From JAHJDR01 sp964609965 (lineage in GTDB: Bacteria; UBA10199; JADGCS01): a stretch of DNA of 64,000 nt. The translations under genes were made by a program, and so were the position numbers. Position 1 is the stretch's first letter. Each line of letters opens with the position of its first letter. The notes under the pieces were generated by a model, which searched no databases, had not been told where the DNA came from, and worked only from the letters and a program-made list of their open reading frames with translations. The stretch lies in assembly GCA_964609965.1 (NCBI GenBank), contig CAZSTS010000007.1, positions 46,632-110,631 on the forward strand, given 5' to 3'. Positions 7,898-15,873 of this stretch are shown here, piece after piece.

Positions 7898-7924
7898 GCA
7901 AACTCTTATTTAATAAGGGTTTGC
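7898..7924. promoter_or_regulatory. Inverted repeat upstream of the YacP-like gene
   Basis: GCAAACTCTTATT and AATAAGGGTTTGC form a nearly perfect 13-bp palindrome ending 37 nt before the yacP ATG. It could be an operator or a leader hairpin; no T-run follows, so a terminator is unlikely. A second small hairpin (CCTGGTTTTCCAGG) lies between it and the start codon. Confidence 0.4.
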
Positions 7925-7961
7925 GCTAATTTTGGCCTGGTTTTCCAGGCTCATTTCAGTC

Positions 7962-8492
7962 ATGCATATACTAATCGATGGGTATAATTTTATTAGGCAA
8001 GTCAGTGAGTTATCTCAGCATGAAATGCAGTCATTAGAGGCTGGTAGGGATGCTTTGATAAACCTATTAGCTCAGTATAAAAAAATTAAGCGACATAAAA
8101 TCACAGTGATTTTTGACGGTGTTCTCAATTTGAGTGAGTTTTCTCCAGCCTATCAAGAAAAGGGAATTCATATTCGTTTTTCGCCAGAAAACAAATCAGC
8201 TGATGACGTGATCTGTGAAATGGTAAAAAAAGAGAGAGACAGGGCCATTGTTGTGAGTTCAGATAATTCTATTTTAAATTTTGCGACGGAAAATGGCAGC
8301 GCCATCATCCTGTCACCAGACTTTTACGAAAAAGTTCAAATGACACGATTACTAGGAACCTTAGATGACCGAGAAACATTTTCCAAAAAAGAAGGTTTTG
8401 TTCATAAGCGTTGGCAGACCAAAAAGAAAGGGCCTGCTAAAAGATTGCCAAAGAGAGAACGAAAAAATCAGGTAAAGAAGGGGAAATTGTGA
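7962..8492 (+). CDS. NYN-domain (YacP-like) ribonuclease
   Basis: A 176-residue PIN-like NYN nuclease related to YacP/Rae1. The N-terminus MHILIDGYNFIR carries the first catalytic Asp. HKITVIFDGV has the second, and FSPENKSADDVICEMVK followed by AIVVSSDNSILNFA supplies the rest of the acidic cluster. In the Bacillus relative the protein cleaves mRNA on ribosomes; that role is not shown here. The C-terminus is strongly basic (KKKGPAKRLPKRERKNQVKKGK), fitting RNA binding. A TTG ten codons upstream is in frame, but the ATG gives the family's usual start. Confidence 0.85.
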   Translation: MHILIDGYNFIRQVSELSQHEMQSLEAGRDALINLLAQYKKIKRHKITVIFDGVLNLSEFSPAYQEKGIHIRFSPENKSADDVICEMVKKERDRAIVVSSDNSILNFATENGSAIILSPDFYEKVQMTRLLGTLDDRETFSKKEGFVHKRWQTKKKGPAKRLPKRERKNQVKKGKL

Positions 8493-8498
8493 ATTGTT

Positions 8499-8533
8499 GT
8501 AGGGGCGGGTTTAAAACCCGCCCCTACTTTTTC
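8499..8533. terminator. Perfect palindromic terminator
   Basis: GTAGGGGCGGGTTT and AAACCCGCCCCTAC are 14-bp perfect arms around a single base, followed by TTTTTC. It separates the convergent yacP-like gene and the surface protein ending at 8544. It shares the GTAGGGGC core with the hairpins at 21.6 and 29.5 kb. Confidence 0.85.
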
Positions 8534-8543
8534 ATAAAGACAT

Positions 8544-9527
8544 CTAATTAAACCGGCGCACAAAAATCACAGGACAAATCAGAAGAGCTAAGAGAATAAA
8601 TCCCATCAAGAAATTAGGTCCTAGAGAATGTATTTGCAAAGAACATCCTGAAGAAGCGCTTGTCGCTGTTTCTGTTGCGTCGCCTTCTGAAGAACAGTTT
8701 TCATCTATGGATCCATCACAATTATTATCAATGGAATCATCACAGACTTCTTCGGCTGCAGTGTTCACCTCGGCATCGGTATCATCGCAGTCAGTTGCAT
8801 CAGCAACATAACCAGTGGGTTGTTCGCAGATCACTTGGCTGACAGTTGAATCTCCATACGTATCACTGTCCGCATCTATGTACCATGTAGCGTCTTCTTC
8901 ATCTGTGGTTCCATCACAATCGTCATCAACATCGTTATCACAGACCTCTTGTTCACCTGGATTCACATCTGCATCAGTGTCATCACAATCAGTCGCGTCA
9001 GTGACATAACCTGTGGGTTGTGCACAATCTGTAGCTGTTTCTGTTGAGTCTCCATACCCATCACTATCAGCATCTTCATAATAAGTGCTTGTTGTTAAAC
9101 CTTCATCAGTGCTTCCATCACAGTCATCGTCTACATCATTACAGGTTTCTGTGGCACCTGGATTCACATCTACATCAGTGTCATCACAGTCAGTGCTATT
9201 GGCAACATAACCTGTAGGTTGTTCGCAAGCGACTTGTGTTGTCCCAGCTGTGCCATACGTGTCTTCATCCACATCAGCGTAGTAGGTTGTGCCATCAGTA
9301 AGGTCAGCATCATCTTCATCAATATCACCATCACAATCATTGTCCACATCATCACAGATTTCATCAGCATCTGGATTGATGTCAGGATCAGTGTCGTCGC
9401 AATCAGTGGGGAGGTGGACTCCATCGCCATCAGCGTCAATGGCATAGGCTGTATTGGTGATAAAAACGGCAACAAGGATGAGAAGAATAAAAAAGAATAT
9501 TTTGATAAAGTTTTTGTAAGTTTTCAT
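8544..9527 (-). CDS. MopE-repeat surface protein with GCSL C-terminal sorting tail
   Basis: A 327-residue secreted protein. Signal peptide at residues 1-29 (cleavage after AYA). Then come about five repeats of the MopE type, each with CDDTD, NPG or NPD, a paired Cys segment like CNDVDDDCDG, and a D-x-D-x-D-x-Y-G-D calcium-style loop. The end is ASSGCSL, a hydrophobic helix (FLMGFILLALLICPVIFV) and RRFN: a tripartite signal like MYXO-CTERM or Synerg-CTERM, presumably processed at the Cys and surface-anchored. It is third in a minus-strand cluster with the two genes upstream. The function of MopE-type repeats is thought to involve metal binding; here that is inference. Confidence 0.8.
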   Translation of the reverse strand: MKTYKNFIKIFFFILLILVAVFITNTAYAIDADGDGVHLPTDCDDTDPDINPDADEICDDVDNDCDGDIDEDDADLTDGTTYYADVDEDTYGTAGTTQVACEQPTGYVANSTDCDDTDVDVNPGATETCNDVDDDCDGSTDEGLTTSTYYEDADSDGYGDSTETATDCAQPTGYVTDATDCDDTDADVNPGEQEVCDNDVDDDCDGTTDEEDATWYIDADSDTYGDSTVSQVICEQPTGYVADATDCDDTDAEVNTAAEEVCDDSIDNNCDGSIDENCSSEGDATETATSASSGCSLQIHSLGPNFLMGFILLALLICPVIFVRRFN

Positions 9528-9575
9528 ATTAAGACTCCTGATTATTAATAAAAGTTATTATAATTTGTGTCGTGC

Positions 9576-12500
9576 TTAGTGGTTGTTTTCTAAAATAGAA
9601 ACAGAGCCTTCATCGTTTGTGTCGTAATAGGGGGCTCCAACAACGACCTCATCCAGGCCATCACCATCAGAATCAAATAAGGTAGTGCTATTTCCTAAGC
9701 CGTCTTCTGCATTTATTCCAAAAACTCTGATCGCGCCTGTTTGGTCGGTAGAAAAAGTATTGTCGGACAAAGAGGGTATTTGAGAACCGTAGAGCATGAC
9801 TAAAAGTCCTGCATTGCTTGCAGAGCCATTGTCCATGTTTGTTATCCCAAAGAAAAGGTCACCAAAGGCATCATCATCAAGGTTGCCTGTAACTATGCCT
9901 GTTCCCATGTAGTCATCCGCTGTTGATCCAAAGAATGATTCATTAGCATCTGTTACGTTAAGCGTTCCTCCAGCTGAGATTGTTCCTGATTGAAAAAGAA
10001 AAACAGCGCCTTGGTTGTCAGAAGAATAACTAGAATTACCGAGAACAAGTTCTGGAAGAGCATCGCTATCTGTATCAGGCAACCAGGCAACTTCATTGGC
10101 CAGATAATCTCCGGCTGAATTTCCACTGATTGTAACAAAAACCGTACTAGAAAGATCATAAGATCCTGCAGCAAGGGTTCCTGAATGAGAAACCACTGAA
10201 ACTTGACCTGTGGCAGAATCAACACCATCTGAAGATACAGCTAAGTCATCATACCCATCAGCATCTATATCACCATCCAAAGCCAGGGCGACTCCTGTTT
10301 CGTCAAAGGCATCTGTTCCCGAAAAAATATAATCTGCATCTGTGGCTGAAAGGCTGCCTGAGGGTAGGGGGCCTAAGAAAACCGATGCTGTTCCAAGGTA
10401 GCTGTTAGCAAAAGGAGCACCTATAGCAACATCATTGATGCCATCACCATCAAAGTCGCCGTTTCCTGCTAGGGAGTAACCAAAGTATGCAGATGTCGAT
10501 GTTCCGGTGATGAGTGTTGCTGCATCTGCAAGGCTTGAATCACCTGAAGTTATGCTTGCCCCACTTACTACATACACTTTACCAGTGCTGCTTGTTTGTG
10601 CATAGGAACTCGCGCCAAAATCGCCTGTTCCATCGCTGTCAATATCACCAAGCTCTGCTGTTACTGTTCCTGCTAAATCACCGCTGTCTTCGCCAAGATA
10701 GGCTGCAAAGGCATTTGATGCCACAGAACCAGAATAATCACTTCCACCTGAGTATAGGTAAACAGCACCAGAGTCGGTGTTCGTGGCATCTGTGTAAGGT
10801 GCTCCGAGAAGAAGCTCAGCAAAACCGTCTCCATCGAGATCACCTGGAGATGAAAAGGGATGTACACCTAATCCTAGGCGTTGGTCGGTTTCGTCTCCTT
10901 CAATAAAACTTCTACTCACTTCATCAGCAAGATACGAGCCTTCGTGGTCAATGCCGCAGTCATTATGTATACCATCAATGTTAATTAAGTCAGGAGCTCC
11001 TGGAAATGTATCTGCGTCCGTGTCATCGCAGTCAGTGGCGTCGGACGGGTCGGACACGTAAGACGTGTAGGACGAAGTACAGGCTGTTTCAAATTCGGTA
11101 GCGTTACCAAAACCATCTCCGTCTGCGTCTTCATACCAAGTGGGAGCATCAGTCGCACTTTCATCAATGCTGCTATCACAATCATTATCTGTGCCATCGC
11201 AAACTTCTGTGCCACCAGGGAAAGATGTGGCGTCAGCGTCGTCGCAGTCGGACGAGTCGGACACATAAGATGAGTCAGACGCGGAGCAGGCAACTTCATA
11301 AACAGCGGAATCACCATATCCATCGCTATCAGCGTCAGCGTACCATGTAGGAGCATCAGTTGCTTCTTCGTCTACTGTGCTATCGCAATCATTGTCTGCG
11401 CCATCGCAAACTTCTGTGCCACCAGGGAAAGATGAGGCGTCTGTGTCATCACAGTCAGTTGCATCGGATACGTAGGACGAGTCGGACGCGGAGCAGGCAA
11501 CTTCATAAGTAGCAGAATCACCATATCCATCGCTATCAGCGTCCGCGTACCAAGTTGTGGCATCAGTTGCTTCTTCATCCACTGTGCTGTCGCAATCATT
11601 ATCTGCGCCATCACAAACTTCTGTGCCACCAGGGAAAGATGTCGCATCAGCATCATCGCAGTCAGACGAGTTGGACACGTAGGACGGGTTGGCTGTACAA
11701 GATATGTCGGTTACTGCAGGATCACCGTGTCCATCACCATCACCATCATAATACCAAGTCAAAGCATCAACAGCATCATCTTCATCCACTGTGCTGTCGC
11801 AATCATTGTCTATGCCATCACAGTATTCTAAGGCATCAGGATTTACAGAAGGATCTGTATCATCACATTCTTCACAGGCAGCAAACCCGTCTCCATCAAT
11901 ATCACTGTACCCTGTTGATCCATCACAGTTATAATCGTTAGGATCAGTACAATCGTTTTCTGGAGCACCAGGATAAAATCTTGTGCTTTCATCGTTGCAG
12001 TCAGATGAGTCGGAAACGTAGGACGAGTCGGATGGGGTACAAGCTATTTCATAAACAGCAACATTACCAAAACCGTCTCCATCTGCATCAGCGTACCATG
12101 GTGTGGCATCAACAGCATCTTCATCGATGGATTCATCACAGTCATTGTCAAAACCATCGCAAACCTCATCAGCAGCAGGGTAGGTTGAAGCATCAGTATC
12201 ATCGCAGTCGGAGGCGTCATCCACAAAAGATGTGCTTGGTTCGCATGCTATTTCTTCAATTTCAGGATCACCATACCCATCCCCATCTCCATCATAGTAC
12301 CAGGCTTCTGCATCAACGGCATCTTCTCCATCAACTGTGCCATCGCAATCATTGTCTGCGCCATCACAAACCTCTTCTGCACCAGGGTGGATAGCAGCAT
12401 CGCTGTCATCACAATCATCACCATTGTCTACGTATCGAGAATCTCCTAAACATACGCTCACAAGCCTTTCAGCGTCACCAGCTCCATCTGCATCAGCGTC

Positions 12501-12716
12501 GAAATAAAGGTCTTCCCTAAGTCCTTCATCAATTTCACCATTACAGTTATTGTCTAGGCTGTCACAAATTTCACTTTGGTTTGGGTTGATATTTGGATTG
12601 GAATCATCACAATCAAAGCCTTCGCCTGTACCAGCAACAAAGCCATCGCCATCGCTATCTCTGTATTCAGAAACGCAACTTATTAGGAACATTATTGGTG
12701 CTAAATATCCGCTCAT
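9576..12716 (-). CDS. Giant MopE-repeat lipoprotein with FG-GAP beta-propeller
   Basis: A 1046-residue predicted lipoprotein. The N-terminus MSGYLAPIMFLISC gives a short lipobox ending at Cys14. Residues about 18-590 hold ten or so Cys/Asp-rich MopE-type repeats (EVCDGADNDCDSTVDEE and variants, each with a D-x-D-x-D-G-x-G loop). Residues about 600-1040 hold FG-GAP/integrin-alpha-like repeats (DLDGDGFAELLLGAP, DGDIDADGYDDLAV, DSDGDGLDEVVVGAPY) expected to fold as a beta-propeller. Several repeats are almost identical at DNA level between 11.1 and 11.7 kb. Six nt separate it from the upstream outer-membrane-like gene. Probably a surface calcium-binding adhesin-like protein. Confidence 0.8.
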   Translation of the reverse strand: MSGYLAPIMFLISCVSEYRDSDGDGFVAGTGEGFDCDDSNPNINPNQSEICDSLDNNCNGEIDEGLREDLYFDADADGAGDAERLVSVCLGDSRYVDNGDDCDDSDAAIHPGAEEVCDGADNDCDGTVDGEDAVDAEAWYYDGDGDGYGDPEIEEIACEPSTSFVDDASDCDDTDASTYPAADEVCDGFDNDCDESIDEDAVDATPWYADADGDGFGNVAVYEIACTPSDSSYVSDSSDCNDESTRFYPGAPENDCTDPNDYNCDGSTGYSDIDGDGFAACEECDDTDPSVNPDALEYCDGIDNDCDSTVDEDDAVDALTWYYDGDGDGHGDPAVTDISCTANPSYVSNSSDCDDADATSFPGGTEVCDGADNDCDSTVDEEATDATTWYADADSDGYGDSATYEVACSASDSSYVSDATDCDDTDASSFPGGTEVCDGADNDCDSTVDEEATDAPTWYADADSDGYGDSAVYEVACSASDSSYVSDSSDCDDADATSFPGGTEVCDGTDNDCDSSIDESATDAPTWYEDADGDGFGNATEFETACTSSYTSYVSDPSDATDCDDTDADTFPGAPDLINIDGIHNDCGIDHEGSYLADEVSRSFIEGDETDQRLGLGVHPFSSPGDLDGDGFAELLLGAPYTDATNTDSGAVYLYSGGSDYSGSVASNAFAAYLGEDSGDLAGTVTAELGDIDSDGTGDFGASSYAQTSSTGKVYVVSGASITSGDSSLADAATLITGTSTSAYFGYSLAGNGDFDGDGINDVAIGAPFANSYLGTASVFLGPLPSGSLSATDADYIFSGTDAFDETGVALALDGDIDADGYDDLAVSSDGVDSATGQVSVVSHSGTLAAGSYDLSSTVFVTISGNSAGDYLANEVAWLPDTDSDALPELVLGNSSYSSDNQGAVFLFQSGTISAGGTLNVTDANESFFGSTADDYMGTGIVTGNLDDDAFGDLFFGITNMDNGSASNAGLLVMLYGSQIPSLSDNTFSTDQTGAIRVFGINAEDGLGNSTTLFDSDGDGLDEVVVGAPYYDTNDEGSVSILENNH
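11100..11700. repeat. Near-identical coding repeats (about 190-bp period)
   Basis: Within the giant lipoprotein gene, blocks that contain CAAACTTCTGTGCCACCAGG plus flanking sequence occur at least three times with few differences. They encode successive MopE-type repeats. Such DNA-level identity allows copy-number change by recombination, and can also collapse in assembly. Confidence 0.7.
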
Positions 12717-12722
12717 AATACT

Positions 12723-14531
12723 TTAAAATTCAAAGTGCCTTACGACCCCAATATCTAAAACACTTCTTTCTGTTTCGGTTGTTGTTGAAGGAGCATTATT
12801 AAAATCCGATAATTCTCCAGTGATCTGTCTTTCGCTATTTTGTTTATAGGAAATCATCATTCCCCATTTTCCATAATCAATTAGCATTTGAGCTCCCCAC
12901 CACGGGCTTGTGGGAAAGTTTAAATTTTTCATGATAACTTCTTCACTGCCGGATCTCATGGCAGAAGACGCTGGGGCTATGATTTGTTGTAAGCCAAGAA
13001 TAGGTCCCAAAGAAACGGCAGTGTCTTCTTTGTTCATGCATAAATGGGCAAAAAGGCCTTCATCAAAACTAAAGGCAAAGGCAGATGTACCTTGTCTTTT
13101 TTGCCTAAAACCTCCGACAGAAAAGTTGCCACCCAGTCGGGCTGACAAAGTTTTGTAAAGGGGAATGTCAAAATAAGGTCCCACTAAAGCTGTAAAAGAA
13201 GGTCCTTCAAGAATATTCCCATTGCTGAGTTGTGATTGAACATATCCTGCTTGAACACCGAAGTAAGACGTTAGGTTTCTTTCTTGGTTTGTGGCAGATT
13301 CTGTTTGCTCAAGTTCTTCTGCTTGGACAGAAGGTTCAGGTGTGGTTTCAATTAGATCGATAATTTCATAAATCTGCTCATCATAGCCAGTAGGGCCCAT
13401 GGCATTGACTTGAAAATCTTGTGATGGTTTTTTCTTGGCTCTGAAGCCTGTTGCAGCGAGTGAATATGAATCGTGAATTGGTTCAGCCGTGCCTGGCACA
13501 GTTCTGACTAAATCAGGCAAAAGACCTTTAAAGCTTCCCGTTTCTTCTAGCTGCTTATTAGCATACGCAATGGCATCTCTTTCAAATGGAGCAAAAGGCA
13601 TAAAGGAGGGTGTGAGAGTGTAAGAACTATTTTCTGGAACAGCGATGACAACTAAACCAAAATTTGAGGAGATATCGTTAAGAGCTTCTATAGCCTGAGT
13701 TTCTTGGCTTTTTGTTGGATTGCTTGCGAGCATGAGGCGCAATCTTTCATATTGAGCTGTGATATTACCTATGACGCGGGCTGCTTGAGAACCTAGGTGA
13801 TGCGCTTCGGCGGAAACTGTCGCTTCTTCACCAAGCCCAAGAATGACTTGATAAGCGGCTTCAACTCCATTCCAAGCATTTCTCTTAGAAAGTCTTCTCA
13901 TTTCTTCTAATTGTTGTATGTATTTTCCTTCATTAACAGAAGGCTCAGCGACTTCTTCTAGAGTTGGTTGGATCTTAAACCCATCATTGATGTTTCCATC
14001 GATACGAAAAGCTAAAAAGGGATGATTTGGACTTCCTGTAAGGTTGAGTTGAAAGGGTCCAAAGGGCTCTCCACTTGTTCCGATAAGCCTAATTTCACGA
14101 CCCTCTACCACAATGATTTCGGATACGTCTTCAAAGACAGAATCAGCTATAGCAAAAGGAAAGCCTGTTGCTTCGGCTTGGCTGTATTCAGGAACTTCTT
14201 CTTCTGCAGCTGGTAAAAAAAGATTTGCTTGGTAAAAATTTAAATTTTCATTGGTACAAAGGTCTTCACCCAATTCAGGGGGATTGGGAAGCCAAGCAGA
14301 ACAGAGTTCGTGTTTTGGTCCTGAGCTCTCTTCATCAACGGTGATGGTAATGAATGAATATTGTTCAGAACAAGAGATAACTTTTAGTTTAATATATTCA
14401 CGTCCATTTTGTCTGGGAGAAGGTGGAAAACTTGTTTCTATTGGCTCAAAAGTCTGCCTTTCCATTTCAACAGGAGGGTATTCTGTGCAAAACTGAGAAT
14501 GATTTATTGCATGGGCGGCCGCATCTGTCAT
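12723..14531 (-). CDS. Putative outer-membrane beta-barrel protein, no visible signal peptide
   Basis: A 602-residue protein of unknown family. The N-terminal half is mixed and acidic. A helical part near residues 210-300 (IQQLEEMRRLSKRNAWNGVE) precedes a C-terminal third of alternating strands, from LTSYFGVQAGYVQS to a terminal Phe (SVLDIGVVRHFEF), as in outer-membrane barrels. The start MTDAAAHAINHSQ has no hydrophobic signal, and an in-frame stop lies just upstream, so either the signal has been lost or the start is misplaced. It is the first gene of the three-gene surface cluster. Confidence 0.55.
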   Translation of the reverse strand: MTDAAAHAINHSQFCTEYPPVEMERQTFEPIETSFPPSPRQNGREYIKLKVISCSEQYSFITITVDEESSGPKHELCSAWLPNPPELGEDLCTNENLNFYQANLFLPAAEEEVPEYSQAEATGFPFAIADSVFEDVSEIIVVEGREIRLIGTSGEPFGPFQLNLTGSPNHPFLAFRIDGNINDGFKIQPTLEEVAEPSVNEGKYIQQLEEMRRLSKRNAWNGVEAAYQVILGLGEEATVSAEAHHLGSQAARVIGNITAQYERLRLMLASNPTKSQETQAIEALNDISSNFGLVVIAVPENSSYTLTPSFMPFAPFERDAIAYANKQLEETGSFKGLLPDLVRTVPGTAEPIHDSYSLAATGFRAKKKPSQDFQVNAMGPTGYDEQIYEIIDLIETTPEPSVQAEELEQTESATNQERNLTSYFGVQAGYVQSQLSNGNILEGPSFTALVGPYFDIPLYKTLSARLGGNFSVGGFRQKRQGTSAFAFSFDEGLFAHLCMNKEDTAVSLGPILGLQQIIAPASSAMRSGSEEVIMKNLNFPTSPWWGAQMLIDYGKWGMMISYKQNSERQITGELSDFNNAPSTTTETERSVLDIGVVRHFEF

Positions 14532-14638
14532 TACCCTAAACCTGTTCCTCTCTCTTCACGTCACATGCGTGCCCAACGCATAAACTTATCTAATAGTCTT
14601 CTTATCGTTCGCTGCAATATATTAGTTGTGATTTTTTT

Positions 14639-14663
14639 AAAAAAATGGACACATTTGTGTCCA
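14639..14663 (-). terminator. Intrinsic terminator for the nucleosidase gene
   Basis: TGGACACA (14646-14653) pairs with TGTGTCCA (14656-14663); seven T follow on the minus strand. It lies about 130 nt past the stop of the gene at 14790 and just before the cluster at 14531. Confidence 0.7.
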
Positions 14664-14674
14664 GTGTTGGTCAA

Positions 14675-14799
14675 AGGTTGAAAGTCAAAGGTCAAAAATG
14701 TGATGAGGGATGAGTGATGAGAAAGCGAAGATATGAGGTTGCGAGGTTGCGAAGGACGACGAGTCACGAAGTACGAGGAACGCTAGACGCTAGAGGCTC
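14675..14799. repeat. Degenerate heptamer arrays (GAGGTTGC, ACGCTAGA types)
   Basis: A mosaic of short tandem units: GGTCAAAGGTTGAAAGTCAAAGG, GAGGTTGCGAGGTTGCG and CGCTAGACGCTAG. It reaches the stop codon of the nucleosidase gene. Confidence 0.7.
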
Positions 14800-15521
14800 A
14801 AATACCATCTAATAACTTGTTTCAAATTCTGGCAAATGCGTTGATGGCGCTTTTGAAGAGAGGGGAGTTTGAGAATGAGGTTTGGTGATTTGACGAGGTT
14901 GGCAACAAGCTTTCCTGCTTTGAGATCGCCTTTTTTATCATAAGGGGTTCCAAGATTTTCGATATCGTCTTCCAGACTATCGAAAATAGCGCGAACAGAA
15001 AGGTAGTCTATGCCTTGTTCACGACAGATCTTAGCCATCACAAAAGATTCCATGTCAACAGCTTGAGCGTGATACTTTTTTGAGGCTTCAGCCTTCTCAT
15101 CTTTGTTTATCAAAGCTGTTTGCACGCTGAGAAGTCTCCCAAAATGAAAGCAAAGATCAGATTTTTTGAGGAAATTTGTCAATTCACTAGATAAGTTTGA
15201 ATTGATAGAGATTTCTTCATCCTCATATATATAATGATGAGCTACAAAAAGGTCTTCTGCCATAATTCCTGTACGCAAACCTCCTGAAGAGCCAAAATGG
15301 AGAATAGATTTAGGTGTGTAATCATTTAATACTTGATTCAAGGATGATGCCGCCTTTTCTAGTCCAGATCCTGTTTGGATCAGAGCGGTGGAAGGAATTT
15401 CTTTGATATGAAAGAGCTGAGCATGCTTCTTGTCGCATTCAAAATTTAAATCCTGCTTAAGAAAAGACCATTCAGGTTTTAGGGCTGCGATAAGGAGTTT
15501 GTTTAGGTGTTGTTTTTGCAT
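14790..15521 (-). CDS. PNP/UDP-family nucleosidase (MTA/SAH or futalosine nucleosidase-like)
   Basis: A 243-residue nucleoside phosphorylase/hydrolase-fold protein. ILHFGSSGGLRTGIMAEDLFVAHH is the usual glycine-rich purine/ribose segment. AVDMES near residue 155 is the diagnostic Met-Glu ribose-binding motif, and YLSVRAIFDS provides the base-binding Asp. This fits the MTA/SAH nucleosidase group. The futalosine hydrolase MqnB belongs to the same superfamily, and mqnD lies at the window edge, so that substrate is possible; sequence alone does not decide. The C-terminal about 40 residues are basic and extend beyond the core. Confidence 0.7.
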   Translation of the reverse strand: MQKQHLNKLLIAALKPEWSFLKQDLNFECDKKHAQLFHIKEIPSTALIQTGSGLEKAASSLNQVLNDYTPKSILHFGSSGGLRTGIMAEDLFVAHHYIYEDEEISINSNLSSELTNFLKKSDLCFHFGRLLSVQTALINKDEKAEASKKYHAQAVDMESFVMAKICREQGIDYLSVRAIFDSLEDDIENLGTPYDKKGDLKAGKLVANLVKSPNLILKLPSLQKRHQRICQNLKQVIRWYLSL

Positions 15522-15873
15522 AAAATAAATTTCAGACTACAAGTCTCAGGTTACAGGTTACAGGTCAAAGGTCAAAAGTCAAAGGTTGGAAAAGAAAAGG
15601 CTAAGAAAACGAACAAAAATTATAAAACAATAACAAAGGCTTACATGTCTAATCCATCTGCGTCCCTTGATGTTTTTTTCGATTATTCTTAGCAACTTTT
15701 CCTTTGAAAAGGCGATAATCAAGCTATGGGCGAGTTTTACGAGCCCAAATAAGCGCGATAGTATATATAAAACACAAGGCGAAAAAATGGAGCCTTATGT
15801 CTTTGTTATCATAATCGTTGATTTTCAATAAACAATCATCTTAAGTTAATTTTTTAATGGGGTAATAACCAAC
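15522..15873. other. Divergent intergenic region between nucleosidase and mltD
   Basis: This 352-nt gap holds heptamer-like repeats at 15538-15590 (CAGGTTACAGGTTACAGG, then GGTCAAAGGTCAAAAG), an AT-rich stretch, and the second copy of the structured RNA element (15727-15796). No coding frame with a convincing start was seen. Confidence 0.6.
15727..15796 (+). ncRNA. Candidate structured RNA element, copy 2 (mltD leader)
   Basis: A -10-like GATAAT at 15714-15719 lies 7 nt before hairpin 1, TGGGC (15727-15731) with GCCCA (15743-15747). The linker AATAAGCGCGATAG follows. Hairpin 2 is AAGGC (15776-15780) and GCCTT (15792-15796) closing the 11-nt loop GAAAAAATGGA. Relative to copy 1, stem bases differ on both sides (GGGC/GCCC for GTCC/GGAC; AAGGC/GCCTT for AAAGC/GCTTT) while linker and loop are kept. 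It ends 77 nt before the mltD ATG, on the same strand. No terminator is seen between them, so a cis-acting leader is likely. Confidence 0.5.
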
